Positions 19,435 through 29,635 of a stretch of DNA of 64,000 nt are shown piece by piece. The notes beneath the pieces are model-generated. The model was not told the DNA's origin. It worked only from the letters and a program-made list of their open reading frames with translations, and did not search any database. How positions within the stretch are numbered: the stretch's first letter is position 1; every line of letters begins with the position of its first letter. Source of the stretch: Herminiimonas arsenitoxidans (GTDB lineage: Bacteria > Pseudomonadota > Gammaproteobacteria > Burkholderiales > Burkholderiaceae_D). The translations under genes and the position numbers were made by a program. The DNA lies in assembly GCF_900130075.1 (NCBI RefSeq), contig NZ_LT671418.1:2108001-2172000 (forward strand), read 5' to 3'.

Positions 19435-21318
19435 TTAATACAAATCGAAAGGCAGCTTGGGCGGCGCATTTTCTGCAGTATCTTCAGCGTCCTCTGGCAA
19501 AGGTGACGCCAGCTCGTCATCCTGCCGCACTTGCTGACGCATCCACATTTGCGCATAAGCGCCATCAGCTGCCAGCAACTGCATGTGCGAGCCACGTTCG
19601 ACGATGCGACCACGATCCAATACCAATATCTGCTCTGCATCGGCTATTGTCGACAGGCGGTGCGCAATAATCAGTGTAGTCCGGTCTTTTGCAATTTCCT
19701 TGAGCTGCGCCTGTATCGCCTGCTCAGACTTGGAGTCCAGTGCCGATGTCGCTTCATCAAAAATCAAAATCGCAGGATGCTTCAGCAAGGTACGCGCAAT
19801 CGCCACACGCTGCTTTTCACCACCAGACAATTTCAAGCCGCGCTCACCCACCATCGTGGCATAGCCGTCAGGCAAAGATTCAATGAAATCGTGAATGTAG
19901 GCAGACTTGGCGGCAGCAACAATCGCTTCCTTGCTTGCACCCGGTTTACCGTAGGCGATGTTGTATTCAATCGTGTCATTAAACAGCACCGTGTCCTGCG
20001 GCACGATACCTATCGCCTGACGCAAGGAGGCTTGTGTGACATCTCGCACATCCTGTCCATCGATCAGAATCGCGCCCTTGTTTACGTCATAAAAACGGAA
20101 CAGCAAACGCGACAAGGTGGACTTGCCGGAACCACTATGCCCGACTACTGCAGTCGTGGTACCAGCGGCTATCGTGAAATCGACGTCGAACAAAATCTGC
20201 CGCTTCTCTTCATAGCTGAAATCGACATGTGAGAAACGCACTTCAGCACCATCAGTCACGAGCGCTTGCGTATCGGGCTTGTCGGCAATTTCACGATGTT
20301 GATCGAGCAATGCAAACAGGCGTTCCATATCAGCCAGACTCTGCTTGATCTCGCGATAAATCACACCGAGAAAATTCAATGGAATATACAACTGAATCAT
20401 GAAGGCGTTCACCAGCACCAGATCACCCAAAGTCATCGTGCCATTGATCACACCTTGCGTTGCGCGCCACAGTATCAAAGTGACGGCTATCGCAATGATG
20501 CTCGATTGTCCGGTATTCAACAGCGACAAGGATGTTTGCGATTTGACGGCCGCTGTTTCGTAACGCTTCAAGCCTTCGTCGTAACGCTTGGCTTCGTAAT
20601 CTTCATTACCGAAATATTTGACTGTCTCGTAATTGATCAGCGAATCGATGGCCTTGGTATTCGCCTTGGAATCGAGATCATTCATCGTGCGGCGGAAGTG
20701 CGTGCGCCATTCCGTCACCACGACGGTGAATGCAATATAACTAACCAGCGCCACACCAGTAATCACCGTGAACCAGATGTCGTAATGCAGTGCCAGATAA
20801 CCGAGCACCAATGCGATTTCAATCAAGGTCGGCAAGATGCTGAACAGCGTGTAGGAAATCAGCGAGGAAATGCCTTTGGTACCGCGCTCGATATCACGCG
20901 TCATGCCGCCAGTCTGGCGATTCAAATGGAAGCGTAAAGACAAGGAATGCAGATGACGGAATACCTGTAACGCGATTGTGCGCACTGCGCGCTGCGTGAC
21001 CTTGGCAAAAGTGTATTCGCGTAACTCGGTAAATAATGTGGTCGACAAACGCAAGGCACCGTACGCCACCAATATGCCAAGCGGCAGCACCAGCAAAGCT
21101 TGCGGGCTGCCCGGACTAATTGTCAGGCTATCAATCAAACGCTTCAACACCAACGGTACGCCTACGTTGGCAACCTTGGCTCCTATCAAAAATACCAAAG
21201 CGAGCGCGACTCGCCACTTGTATGTCCACAAGTAGGGGAACAATGTCTTGAGCGTGCTCCAGTCGCTACGATTGCTGGATGGTGGAGCTGGCTCGGATGA
21301 AGCGGAAGAACGGCGCAT
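19435..21318 (-). CDS. Atm1-type ABC exporter (fused membrane and ATPase)
   Basis: A 627-residue half-transporter. The N-terminal six-helix type-1 exporter domain (about 30-330) carries the segment DSLINYETVKYFGNE, characteristic of the Atm1/HMT1 group that exports glutathione-linked sulfur or metal complexes. The ATPase domain has Walker A GHSGSGKS (about 393), signature LSGGEKQRVAIAR, Walker B ILIFDEATSALD and the H-loop IIAHRLST. It stands alone, divergent from yciA. The specific substrate is inferred from family only. Confidence 0.88.
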   Translation of the reverse strand: MRRSSASSEPAPPSSNRSDWSTLKTLFPYLWTYKWRVALALVFLIGAKVANVGVPLVLKRLIDSLTISPGSPQALLVLPLGILVAYGALRLSTTLFTELREYTFAKVTQRAVRTIALQVFRHLHSLSLRFHLNRQTGGMTRDIERGTKGISSLISYTLFSILPTLIEIALVLGYLALHYDIWFTVITGVALVSYIAFTVVVTEWRTHFRRTMNDLDSKANTKAIDSLINYETVKYFGNEDYEAKRYDEGLKRYETAAVKSQTSLSLLNTGQSSIIAIAVTLILWRATQGVINGTMTLGDLVLVNAFMIQLYIPLNFLGVIYREIKQSLADMERLFALLDQHREIADKPDTQALVTDGAEVRFSHVDFSYEEKRQILFDVDFTIAAGTTTAVVGHSGSGKSTLSRLLFRFYDVNKGAILIDGQDVRDVTQASLRQAIGIVPQDTVLFNDTIEYNIAYGKPGASKEAIVAAAKSAYIHDFIESLPDGYATMVGERGLKLSGGEKQRVAIARTLLKHPAILIFDEATSALDSKSEQAIQAQLKEIAKDRTTLIIAHRLSTIADAEQILVLDRGRIVERGSHMQLLAADGAYAQMWMRQQVRQDDELASPLPEDAEDTAENAPPKLPFDLY

Positions 21319-21396
21319 GGGGCAAGGTTTGGTCAGATGGTTTATGCTTCGGGTTCAGGATTGTAGCGGTTAAAGAAATTATCCACAGGAGACAAC

Positions 21397-21813
21397 ATGG
21401 CAAGTGAACACCACACCGATCTGCCCGCAGGCAAGATTCCACAAATGCGCGTCGTACCAATGCCGCAAGATGCCAATATGCACGGCGACGTATTCGGCGG
21501 CTGGATCATGGCACAGGTCGATTTGGCCGGGGCCGTCTGCGCAACACGCCGTGCCAATGGCCGCGTCGTGACCATCGCAGTGAATTCGTTTTTATTCAAA
21601 CATCCGGTATTCGTCGGCGATCTGCTGTCCATCTATGCCGAGATCGTCAAAGTCGGCAATACCTCGATAACAGTGAATGTGGAATGTTATGCAGAACGCA
21701 ATCGTCTGGATGTGGAAATCGTAAAAGTGACCGAAGCAACGCTCACCTATGTTGCGACAGACAGTAATCGCAAAGCGCGGCCATTACCACCGGCTATCGC
21801 ACCGCATAAATAA
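21397..21813 (+). CDS. Acyl-CoA thioesterase, YciA-like
   Basis: A 138-residue hot-dog-fold thioesterase that hydrolyses acyl-CoA. The motif MPQDANMHGDVFGGWIMAQVD with its catalytic Asn/Asp arrangement is typical of YciA, followed by FLFKHPVFVGDLLSIYAE. Length matches YciA (about 132). It is divergent from the Atm1-type gene and converges with the acyl-CoA ligase gene. Confidence 0.88.
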   Translation: MASEHHTDLPAGKIPQMRVVPMPQDANMHGDVFGGWIMAQVDLAGAVCATRRANGRVVTIAVNSFLFKHPVFVGDLLSIYAEIVKVGNTSITVNVECYAERNRLDVEIVKVTEATLTYVATDSNRKARPLPPAIAPHK

Positions 21814-21828
21814 ACTCTTCTTCTTTTG

Positions 21829-21870
21829 ATAGTTGCGTCATTCCCATTTATGCGGAAACGACGCAACTAT
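21829..21870. terminator. Bidirectional stem-loop between yciA-like and fadD-like genes
   Basis: Perfect 11-bp arms ATAGTTGCGTC (21829-21839) and GACGCAACTAT (21860-21870) lie between convergent genes. There is no long T-run. Confidence 0.55.
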
Positions 21871-21873
21871 TAA

Positions 21874-23562
21874 TCAAGCTGTAACCTTTTCATCCCGCAG
21901 TTCACGCCGCAAGATTTTGCCTACATTTGATTTCGGCAATTCGGTGCGGAACTCTATCCATTTCGGCTTCTTGTAACCGGTGAATTGCTCCTTGCAATAA
22001 GCCATCAAGGTTTCTTCGGTCAAAGCTGGATCTCTACGCACTACGTATAACTTGACGGCCTCGCCCGTGTGTTCATCCGGCACGCCTATGCACGCGCATT
22101 CCAGCACGCCAGGATGCGCAGCAACCACGCCTTCGATTTCGCTTGGATAAACGTTGAAGCCGGATACCAGAATCATGTCTTTCTTGCGATCGACGATCTT
22201 GGTATAACCGCGTTCATCCATGACGCCGATATCGCCAGTCTTGAAGAAACCGTCTTCCGTCATCGACTGTGCCGTCTCGATAGGATTGTTCCAGTAACCC
22301 GCCATCACTTGCGGGCCGCGAATAGCGATTTCGCCGGGACTGCCGTGCGGTACTTCATTGTCATTGCTGTCGATGATCTTCAACTCGGTCGAAGAAACCG
22401 GCAAACCGATGGTGCCGGAAAACTCGTTTGAAGTAACAGGATTGGCCGTCGCCACTGGTGACGTTTCCGACAAACCATATCCTTCGCAAATGGCGCAACC
22501 CGTCAACGCCTTCCATTTGTCATTGACAACCTGTTGCACCGCCATGCCGCCACCGTTACACAGCATCAGCTCAGAAAAATCGACCTTGGCAAAATCAGGA
22601 TTATTCAACAAACCGTTGTACAAGGTATTTACCGCCGGCAGGAAGTTCACCTTGTATTTCATCAACTCCTTGATGAAGCCAGGAATGTCGCGCGGATTCG
22701 GAATCAAGAGATTCGTGACGCCCAGATGTGCACCCAGCATGCCGCACGTCGTCAATGCAAAGATATGGTACAGCGGCAACGCACAGACGAAGATCAATAC
22801 CTTGTCCTTGGGTAGCTTGTTCAAGGCCGGCGAAATCCAGGCTTCGTTTTGCAGCACATTGGCAATGATATTGCGATGTGTCAGCATCGCGCCTTTGGCG
22901 GTGCCTGTCGTGCCGCCGGTGTATTGGAGGAAGGCGAGATCTTGATGACCCAGCGCCTGCTTTTGCAAGGTCATGCCTTCTGCCTGCTTCAGCACATCCT
23001 TGAAGGTAACTGCATACGGCAAAGTGTAAGCAGGCACCATTTTCTTCACATGACGCACGACAAAATTAACGATCGCGCCCTTCACGCCGCTAAACATATC
23101 GCCCATCGAGGCCACGATGACATGCTTGACCTGCGTGCTGGCGATGACTTTTTCCAGTGTGGAGGCAAAGTTCTCCAGGATGATGATGGCTTCCGCGCAG
23201 GAGTCGGTCAGCTGATGTTCCAGCTCACGCGGTTTGTATAGAGGATTGACGTTGACGACAACGTAGCCGGCACGCAGGACTGCAGCAATGGCAATCGGAT
23301 ACTGCAAGATGTTGGGCATCATCAGGGCGACACGCGCGCCTTTTGCCAAACCTATGCTCTGTAACCACGCGCCCAATTCTCGGGAAAACACATCCACTTC
23401 ACCAAACGTAAGGGATTTGTCCATGCAAATGCAGGCTTTGCGGTCGGCGAATTTCTTGAATGACTCATCCAGCAATTCAACCAAAGAACCATATTGGTTG
23501 GAATCGATTTCTGCCGGTACGCCTTCTGGATACGACTTTAGCCAAAACTTGTCCATTTTCAC
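21874..23562 (-). CDS. fadD: Long-chain fatty-acid CoA ligase
   Basis: A 562-residue adenylate-forming enzyme that activates fatty acids to acyl-CoA for beta-oxidation. The P-loop YTGGTTGTAKGA, the GYGLSETSP motif, TGDIGVMDERGY and the C-terminal GFNVYPSEIEGVV and catalytic KSNVGKILRREL are all present. Length matches FadD (560). The symbol is assigned by family; substrate chain length is not readable. Confidence 0.87.
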   Translation of the reverse strand: MKMDKFWLKSYPEGVPAEIDSNQYGSLVELLDESFKKFADRKACICMDKSLTFGEVDVFSRELGAWLQSIGLAKGARVALMMPNILQYPIAIAAVLRAGYVVVNVNPLYKPRELEHQLTDSCAEAIIILENFASTLEKVIASTQVKHVIVASMGDMFSGVKGAIVNFVVRHVKKMVPAYTLPYAVTFKDVLKQAEGMTLQKQALGHQDLAFLQYTGGTTGTAKGAMLTHRNIIANVLQNEAWISPALNKLPKDKVLIFVCALPLYHIFALTTCGMLGAHLGVTNLLIPNPRDIPGFIKELMKYKVNFLPAVNTLYNGLLNNPDFAKVDFSELMLCNGGGMAVQQVVNDKWKALTGCAICEGYGLSETSPVATANPVTSNEFSGTIGLPVSSTELKIIDSNDNEVPHGSPGEIAIRGPQVMAGYWNNPIETAQSMTEDGFFKTGDIGVMDERGYTKIVDRKKDMILVSGFNVYPSEIEGVVAAHPGVLECACIGVPDEHTGEAVKLYVVRRDPALTEETLMAYCKEQFTGYKKPKWIEFRTELPKSNVGKILRRELRDEKVTA

Positions 23563-23705
23563 CTCTAGTCTTTTTTGTTGTGAGAGTGATTGCCGTCATT
23601 GTTACTCAGGTAAGTCGATGCTATCGGGCAGCGCGTCTATGTGCAAGCATTTTGATTGAAGATCCCGTGCCCGCTTTGATATACATCAATGATCACGCGC
23701 CCCTT

Positions 23706-24815
23706 TCACCGCCCGGCATGCGTAATCGCGGAAGCAGGTGCAGCCAGCTTTGTTAATTCCTGATCGCGTTCCTGCTTGTTCAATGCCGCCAGCGCTATCA
23801 CCGCACGGTAAAAATCGGCAAAGTCCTTTTGCTCGCGCAACAAGGCGCGGAAGCCGGGGACGAAATCATGATACGTCGCAATCGAGGCCAGATGCGCATT
23901 CGACAAAGGCTCGGCAAACCAGCGGTCGTAACCGGCGTATCCGTCCCACGAGACTTTTAAGGTCTGATATTCATTTTGCAGTGCAGCGAAGATTTCTTTC
24001 TTGCGCGTCCGCTTCTCTGCATCGCTCACATCATCGGCATAGTTCTCGACCAGCTTCTGACGATACTTCAGCAACAAGGCGACAAATTGTTTTTTACGCC
24101 GTGCCAAATCAGCATACAGCAGACGCGTCTTTTCATCGCTATGCGTTGCCAGCCAACGCTCGACACCGACCTCCTCTACCGTCGTGGCAAACGATTCATT
24201 GAATTGGCTATCGTCTTTGACATACACGACCTGATGCGCCAACTCATGGAATATCAATCGTGCCACCTCACCGTCAGGGAAGCGTATAAACGTGGACAGA
24301 ACAGGATCCTTGAACCACCCCAAAGTCGAATAAGTAGGCACACCTATGACTTGCACGTCGTAGCCATCAGCGCGCAGACTCGCCGCAAAATCCTGCGCAT
24401 CGTCCTTGCTGTAATACCCGCGATAACTGACGCAACCAGCTACCGGGAAACACCATTGCAAGGGCTGCATAGACAATTCCGGCGTCGCCACCACATTCCA
24501 TAACGCATATGGCCGCTGCAAATCAGCATAGTTTTTATAACTGGCGTTATCCGGCAAACCCAGATCCTGCACGGCAAATTGACGCATCTCCTTGACCCTG
24601 GCAAGCCGCTGTTTAAGCTTGCCATCCACTTCTGGATCAAGCAATAAATCGTCTATCGGTCTAGCCGCGGCCAGCAAAGAGGACTGCCCATGTGTCGCTT
24701 GCGCGTAATAACTGATTTGCGCACAACCGCTGACTAACAAGGCGCTGCAGATCAGCATCCATGTCTGCCATCGATATATTGTTTTACGGACAGGCAATGG
24801 CGGCGATCTATTCAT
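23706..24815 (-). CDS. Putative zinc aminopeptidase lipoprotein
   Basis: A 369-residue protein with a lipoprotein signal (lipobox VSGC near residue 31) and a zinc-protease HEXXH motif within IFHELAHQVVYV, followed by the downstream Glu in FNESFATTVEEVG. I recognise the family formerly called DUF2265 ('putative aminopeptidase'). It is probably anchored in the periplasm. The signals are clear; the peptidase activity is a family prediction. Confidence 0.75.
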   Translation of the reverse strand: MNRSPPLPVRKTIYRWQTWMLICSALLVSGCAQISYYAQATHGQSSLLAAARPIDDLLLDPEVDGKLKQRLARVKEMRQFAVQDLGLPDNASYKNYADLQRPYALWNVVATPELSMQPLQWCFPVAGCVSYRGYYSKDDAQDFAASLRADGYDVQVIGVPTYSTLGWFKDPVLSTFIRFPDGEVARLIFHELAHQVVYVKDDSQFNESFATTVEEVGVERWLATHSDEKTRLLYADLARRKKQFVALLLKYRQKLVENYADDVSDAEKRTRKKEIFAALQNEYQTLKVSWDGYAGYDRWFAEPLSNAHLASIATYHDFVPGFRALLREQKDFADFYRAVIALAALNKQERDQELTKLAAPASAITHAGR

Positions 24816-24855
24816 AATTCCAATTTAATAATGTAATAAAGGAATACGTATTGCT

Positions 24856-24963
24856 ATGAGCAAAACCATCTTGCACCAGAACATGGCACGCGCCGCCATA
24901 TTTTTCGAAAATCTATTCTATTACGGCGCCACCATCGTTACGCACTCTGCACAGTTGGCGTAA
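24856..24963 (+). CDS. Possible 35-residue small protein
   Basis: An ATG-started frame of 36 codons in the 235-base gap before the M20 hydrolase gene. AAAGGA lies about 13 bases upstream, farther than usual. No family is recognised. It may be leader sequence rather than a gene. Confidence 0.2.
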   Translation: MSKTILHQNMARAAIFFENLFYYGATIVTHSAQLA

Positions 24964-25050
24964 GATAGACAATTCTCGCAGTACAAATCAAGCAACAGTT
25001 GTCGTAAAACAAAACGACAATCGAGCACGCCGCAAGAATGTGGAGACACC

Positions 25051-26244
25051 ATGAAGTTGATTGATCCCATCATCCAGTTTCACAACGAATTGCAAGCGAT
25101 TCGTCATGAAATTCACGCACATCCTGAGTTGTGCTTTGAAGAACGCGACACCGCTGAGCTAGTCGCGAAAAAATTAACTGAATGGGGCATACCCATAGTG
25201 CGCGGCATGGGCGTCACAGGCGTCGTCGGCATCATCAAGAATGGTAGTAGCAAGCGCGCAGTCGGCTTGCGTGCCGATATGGACGCCTTGCCTATACAGG
25301 AACTCAATACCTTCGCTCACGCTTCCAAGAATCAGGGAAAGATGCACGCCTGCGGCCACGATGGTCATACCGCGATGCTCTTGGGTGCTGCGCATTATCT
25401 GTCACAACACAAGAATTTCGACGGCACCATTTATCTGATCTTCCAACCGGCGGAAGAAGGCGGCGGCGGTGCGAAGCGCATGATAGACGACGGTCTCTTC
25501 GAGCAATGTCCAATGGAAGCTGTATTCGGCATGCATAACTGGCCCGGCATTGCAGTCGGCCAATTCAGTGTGACGCCCGGCCCGATGATGGCATCGAGCA
25601 ATGAATTCGAAGTGATCGTCAGCGGCAAAGGTGCGCACGCAGCACAACCGCATAAAGGCATCGATCCGATCATGGTGGCAGTGCAAATTGCACAGAGCTG
25701 GCAAACCATCATCACGCGCAACAAGAGTCCTATCGACGCCGCAGCATTATCGATCACGCAAATCCACGCCGGCAGCACCACGAATGTGATTCCGGACGAT
25801 GCAACGCTGGTCGGTACCGTGCGTACCTTCGATCTGAAAGTATTGGATTTGATAGAAACACGCATGCGCGCAATCGCAGAGCACACCGCGCAGGCCTTTG
25901 ATGCAACGGTCAAATTCAACTTTCGACGCAACTATCCACCGCTGATCAATCATGCGAAAGAAACTGCATTCGCAGTTGAGGTCATGCAATCCATCGTCGG
26001 TGTCGACAAGGTAGATCCCAAAGTCGAGCCGACCATGGGCGCGGAAGATTTTGCCTTCATGCTGCAAGACAAACCCGGCTGCTATGTATTCATCGGTAAT
26101 GGTGAAGGTGATCATCGCTCGGCTGGACACGGCCTGGGCCCATGCAATTTGCATAATCCCAGCTATGACTTCAACGATGATTTATTGCCTATCGGCGCGA
26201 CCTATTGGGTGCGCTTGGCAGAGACTTTCCTGAAGCAGGCATAA
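25051..26244 (+). CDS. M20D amidohydrolase (hippurate hydrolase-like)
   Basis: A 397-residue metallo-amidohydrolase. Metal-binding motifs are in order: HACGHDGHTAM (Cys-His-Asp-His), FQPAEEGGGGA with catalytic Glu pair, MHNWPG, the dimerisation-domain motif GKGAHAAQPHKGIDP, and EPTMGAEDFAFML. This pattern is the M20D group (hippurate, N-acyl-amino-acid or IAA-amino-acid hydrolases). A cytosolic location is likely, as no signal peptide is seen. Substrate is not assigned. Confidence 0.88.
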   Translation: MKLIDPIIQFHNELQAIRHEIHAHPELCFEERDTAELVAKKLTEWGIPIVRGMGVTGVVGIIKNGSSKRAVGLRADMDALPIQELNTFAHASKNQGKMHACGHDGHTAMLLGAAHYLSQHKNFDGTIYLIFQPAEEGGGGAKRMIDDGLFEQCPMEAVFGMHNWPGIAVGQFSVTPGPMMASSNEFEVIVSGKGAHAAQPHKGIDPIMVAVQIAQSWQTIITRNKSPIDAAALSITQIHAGSTTNVIPDDATLVGTVRTFDLKVLDLIETRMRAIAEHTAQAFDATVKFNFRRNYPPLINHAKETAFAVEVMQSIVGVDKVDPKVEPTMGAEDFAFMLQDKPGCYVFIGNGEGDHRSAGHGLGPCNLHNPSYDFNDDLLPIGATYWVRLAETFLKQA

Positions 26245-26249
26245 AACAA

Positions 26250-26286
26250 TTTTCTGCGCCGAATAACATTCGGCGCAGAAAAAATC
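26250..26286. terminator. Bidirectional intrinsic terminator
   Basis: Perfect 15-bp arms TTTTCTGCGCCGAAT / ATTCGGCGCAGAAAA with a 3-nt loop, and T-runs in both directions. It lies between the convergent M20 hydrolase gene and the hypothetical gene at 26295. Confidence 0.9.
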
Positions 26287-26294
26287 ACAACTGA

Positions 26295-26756
26295 TTAAGC
26301 AAGAATCGCGACGGCCTGTTGACCGTAACTAATCAGATAACCACCATTCTGCTGCTGCCAATCACGCGCAGTGGCTGCATCGGCAAACCAGTTCTGCTGG
26401 TAGTCGCCAAACATGCCCAATTCCAATCGATAACGATCCAAGATTGCAGTCGGCATCGCATCAATCTGGTTCTTGCACACTTCCCACGCAGCAAAGCCAA
26501 GTTCCTTCGCCAGCGTATGCAAGATATGTTTGAGTTGTACCGTTTCACGCACGGCATACAGCTCGGTGACGCGCAATTCCGGCATGATCTTCATCGCAAT
26601 GATGCGTCTCAAAACGGGCAATGCTTTGCTGGGTTCACTGGCTTGTGCACTACGCAATAAACGACGCGCATATCTGCGTAAAAAATCGCTATTGGAAAGA
26701 TTGCTGCCGAGATTGCTATGGGAGTCGTTGCCGACGGGGAGAGATGTAGACCACAT
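26295..26756 (-). CDS. Hypothetical protein, 153 residues
   Basis: I do not recognise the family with confidence. The protein is soluble by eye, with an Arg-rich helical N-terminal third (FLRRYARRLLRSAQ), a central region RVTELYAVRETVQLKHILHTLAKELGF and a C-terminal half with several aromatic residues (GDYQQNWFADA). It is bounded by a strong terminator downstream, so it is a separate transcript. Codon use resembles its neighbours, which supports a genuine gene. Confidence 0.6.
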   Translation of the reverse strand: MWSTSLPVGNDSHSNLGSNLSNSDFLRRYARRLLRSAQASEPSKALPVLRRIIAMKIMPELRVTELYAVRETVQLKHILHTLAKELGFAAWEVCKNQIDAMPTAILDRYRLELGMFGDYQQNWFADAATARDWQQQNGGYLISYGQQAVAILA

Positions 26757-26932
26757 GACGTTCCTTTCATATTGTCGTTTCTCGCTACGACATCAAGGTT
26801 TAACGTGCGGTTTTTTGCTGCTTGGTTGCAGCTGCTCCGAACTGAAAAAACAAAAACAGGTGCATCGGCTTTTGCGAGAACAGGCATCCTGTCATGCCTG
26901 CCGCCATTCTAGCGTAAATTGAATGAAGTCTG

Positions 26933-27670
26933 CTAGCGTGACAAATTGATATCGCCGTACCAGGCTTCTACCGTTTCACCCGTGTTATCAGTATCGGTCA
27001 GTACACCGACGCCTATCAACTTGCCCGGCTTTTCACCGAAGGCTTTTTCATAATCAGCAACGATATCGCGCGTAAAACTGTGCCACTCGCCTATACCTTC
27101 ACGGCCGCTTTCCGCGACTATCATCTTGACGCGATTGCTGCGTGCATTCGGGATTACCGTGCCTACTGGTGCTTTGCGCCCCCAGATATACATCAGCGTT
27201 GCATAAGGGACTTCTCGTCCCGTCAGCAAGCGTGCCGTTTCAAACATGATCTGATCGGAGAAAGGCAAACTGTCCTTGTCACCATCGAAACCCAGAATGA
27301 TGCGCGCAGGCGCATCCTCTAGGCCGCGATCGTAATTGTTCGCTGATTCGACTAGACCGTTGATGCGCCACTTCCAGTTGATCATCAGATCCGGCATGGG
27401 ATCGATATCCACTTTTTGCATCAAGCCTGATGCAGCTTTAGCAGCACGCGCATGCAATACCGTCGTTCCATTATCGTCAACCAGAGAATATTCAGTCAGC
27501 TTCTTGTTGCGATGAATGATCATCGGTTCCCAGGCTGATGGCATGCTGCCTGGGGCACCTTCAGAGAAATGAACGATACGCGTATTGACCGAAGCAGAAT
27601 CAGTACCGACTGGTACTTGCGCGCAACCGGCAAGTAAGGATAGCAATGCAATTGTGGAAATGAATTTCAT
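26933..27670 (-). CDS. DUF3047 lipoprotein
   Basis: A 245-residue protein with a lipoprotein signal (lipobox LLAGC, Cys at about 16) that I recognise as DUF3047. Typical segments are LMINWKWRINGLVE, DRGLEDAPARIILGFDGD and the C-terminal GVGVLTDTDNTGETVEAWYGDI, which resembles beta-sandwich carbohydrate-binding folds. Function is not established; location is expected to be periplasmic. It lies 83 bases downstream of the YddA-like ABC gene on the same strand. Confidence 0.7.
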   Translation of the reverse strand: MKFISTIALLSLLAGCAQVPVGTDSASVNTRIVHFSEGAPGSMPSAWEPMIIHRNKKLTEYSLVDDNGTTVLHARAAKAASGLMQKVDIDPMPDLMINWKWRINGLVESANNYDRGLEDAPARIILGFDGDKDSLPFSDQIMFETARLLTGREVPYATLMYIWGRKAPVGTVIPNARSNRVKMIVAESGREGIGEWHSFTRDIVADYEKAFGEKPGKLIGVGVLTDTDNTGETVEAWYGDINLSR

Positions 27671-27753
27671 GTTCTTGTCATCATGGTTACGCTCGCTACA
27701 TGCAAAGCGTATTTGTTTCGGTGATCCGCACTCGATGGCAAGATGATTATTTG

Positions 27754-29517
27754 CTATGCCTTACCCTGCTTCGTGCATTGAATTGTATATTGTCCGCGCT
27801 GCGATTCATCGCTGTCGACTCGCGGCACGCTCATATCTGCGACGAACTGCCAACGCATTTTATGATACTTCGCCACGCTCTCACGATGTGCGACGCTGAC
27901 TATCGCGGCTTCCGGCAATTCCTGCACGATTAATTGGTAAACAAAATCTTCCGTTTCCGTGTCCAGCGCACTACTTGCTTCATCCATGAAGAGTACATCC
28001 GGCCGCGTCAGCAAAGCACGTACAAAAGCAACGCGTTGCTGCTCACCAGGAGACAAACGCTGACTCCAGTTATCGACATGATCGAGTTGCTGTTTCAGGT
28101 GCGGCAATTTGCACAGATCGAAATAGTGTTGAATCGCCAGATCGGTATACGTTTTTTCACCGGCTGGATAAGCAACCGCAGCGCGTAAGGTACCGATAGG
28201 TAGATAACTTTTTTGCGGCAGAAAAAGCAGCTTCCAGCTTTTCGGAATTTCAATATTGCCGCTACCGTAAGGCCAGATGCCGGCAATCGCACGCACCAAT
28301 GTCGACTTGCCGCAACCCGACGGTCCTGCAATCAGAATGTGCTGACCGGCCTGAATATCGACGGTCAGCGCAGACGTCAATGGCTGTCCATCCGGCAAAT
28401 TCAATGTGAGGCGATCAATCAGAATTGCGCCTACATTATTCGTCTCTACCTTCACACCATCTATATCCACTTGCGCAGCATCGACGGCCGTATGAAATCC
28501 AGCCAGACGATTGACGCTGGCCTTCCATTCAGCCAAGTCGGTAAAGGCAGAAATGAACCATGACAAGGCACCTTGTACTTGTCCGAAAGCCGAGCTGATT
28601 TGCATCAGGCCACCCAGCGTGATCGCGCCGGAAAAATAGCGCGGCGCAGCCATCAGAAACGGGAAGATATTGGCGAATTGCGAATAGAAAGTAGAAACCA
28701 GATTCAGACTCTTGGTGGTGCGCATAATGCCCCACCAGTTATCGCGTATGCGCTGGAAGCGGTCATTCAGTTGCACACCTTCTTCGGCTTCGCCGCGATA
28801 TAGCGCGACTGCTTCTGCATTCTCACGCACGCGTATCAGACCAAAACGAAAATCTGCTTCAAAGCGTTGACGCAAATAATTCTTGCTAACCAAAGGCCAG
28901 CCGACCAAACCGACAATCACTGACCCTATACCCGCATAGGCAATCGCAAACCATACCATGTAGCCAGGTATCGTTATTTCCTGCGAAGCAAGCATGAATG
29001 AAATCGGCCCACTAACCGCCCACAAGATACCTATGAAGGAAATCAGCGTGACGACACTAGACAGAAAACCTAGCGACAGTGACAAGGTTCCAGCGGTAAG
29101 GAGATTCAAATCTTCCGCGATACGTTGATCCGGATTATCCGCAGTGTGCGTTTGTTCGATCCGATAATAAGCCTGATGATTCAGCCAGCGCGCCATGTAC
29201 TGCTTGGTCATCCACATACGCCAGCGCATTTGCAGTGCTTGCGTCAGGTAGATGCGATAAATGGCAACAGCGATGAAGATGAAGGCAAGATAAGTGAAGC
29301 GCCACAACTGCTCGGTAAATATCTTGTAGTTCTTCGTCTCCAGCGCGTTATAGAACTCGCGATTCCAGGTATTGAACAATACCTCGAGGTAGACCATGCC
29401 CAAGGCAAGCGCAACGATGGTGAGCAGCAATCCACGCGCACGCCATTTTTCTTCCGATACCCAATAAGGTTGAATCAAACGCCAAACGGCGCGCCAATCG
29501 ATACGTTCTTTAGGCAT
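27754..29517 (-). CDS. ABC transporter with SbmA/BacA-type membrane domain
   Basis: A 587-residue fused permease-ATPase. The membrane half (about 20-330) is of the ABC_membrane_2/SbmA-BacA class (RMWMTKQYMARWLNHQAYYRIEQ, DNPDQRIAEDL). The ATPase half has Walker A AGPSGCGKST, the ABCD-like signature LSPGEQQRVAF, Walker B VLFMDEASSALD and the H-loop SVAHRES. Relatives include E. coli YddA and the vitamin B12 transporter of Mycobacterium; substrates are mixed. Transport of peptides or cobalamin is possible, not shown. Confidence 0.82.
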   Translation of the reverse strand: MPKERIDWRAVWRLIQPYWVSEEKWRARGLLLTIVALALGMVYLEVLFNTWNREFYNALETKNYKIFTEQLWRFTYLAFIFIAVAIYRIYLTQALQMRWRMWMTKQYMARWLNHQAYYRIEQTHTADNPDQRIAEDLNLLTAGTLSLSLGFLSSVVTLISFIGILWAVSGPISFMLASQEITIPGYMVWFAIAYAGIGSVIVGLVGWPLVSKNYLRQRFEADFRFGLIRVRENAEAVALYRGEAEEGVQLNDRFQRIRDNWWGIMRTTKSLNLVSTFYSQFANIFPFLMAAPRYFSGAITLGGLMQISSAFGQVQGALSWFISAFTDLAEWKASVNRLAGFHTAVDAAQVDIDGVKVETNNVGAILIDRLTLNLPDGQPLTSALTVDIQAGQHILIAGPSGCGKSTLVRAIAGIWPYGSGNIEIPKSWKLLFLPQKSYLPIGTLRAAVAYPAGEKTYTDLAIQHYFDLCKLPHLKQQLDHVDNWSQRLSPGEQQRVAFVRALLTRPDVLFMDEASSALDTETEDFVYQLIVQELPEAAIVSVAHRESVAKYHKMRWQFVADMSVPRVDSDESQRGQYTIQCTKQGKA

Positions 29518-29635
29518 GATGAACCATTGAGTAAGACAGTCTGAGTATTATCAGGAAGAACATTGTTCAGAGTTGAAGCAAGTAGACCGATAAAACAAAC
29601 AAATGTTCATATCGATACGCAATATTGCTGTGTGC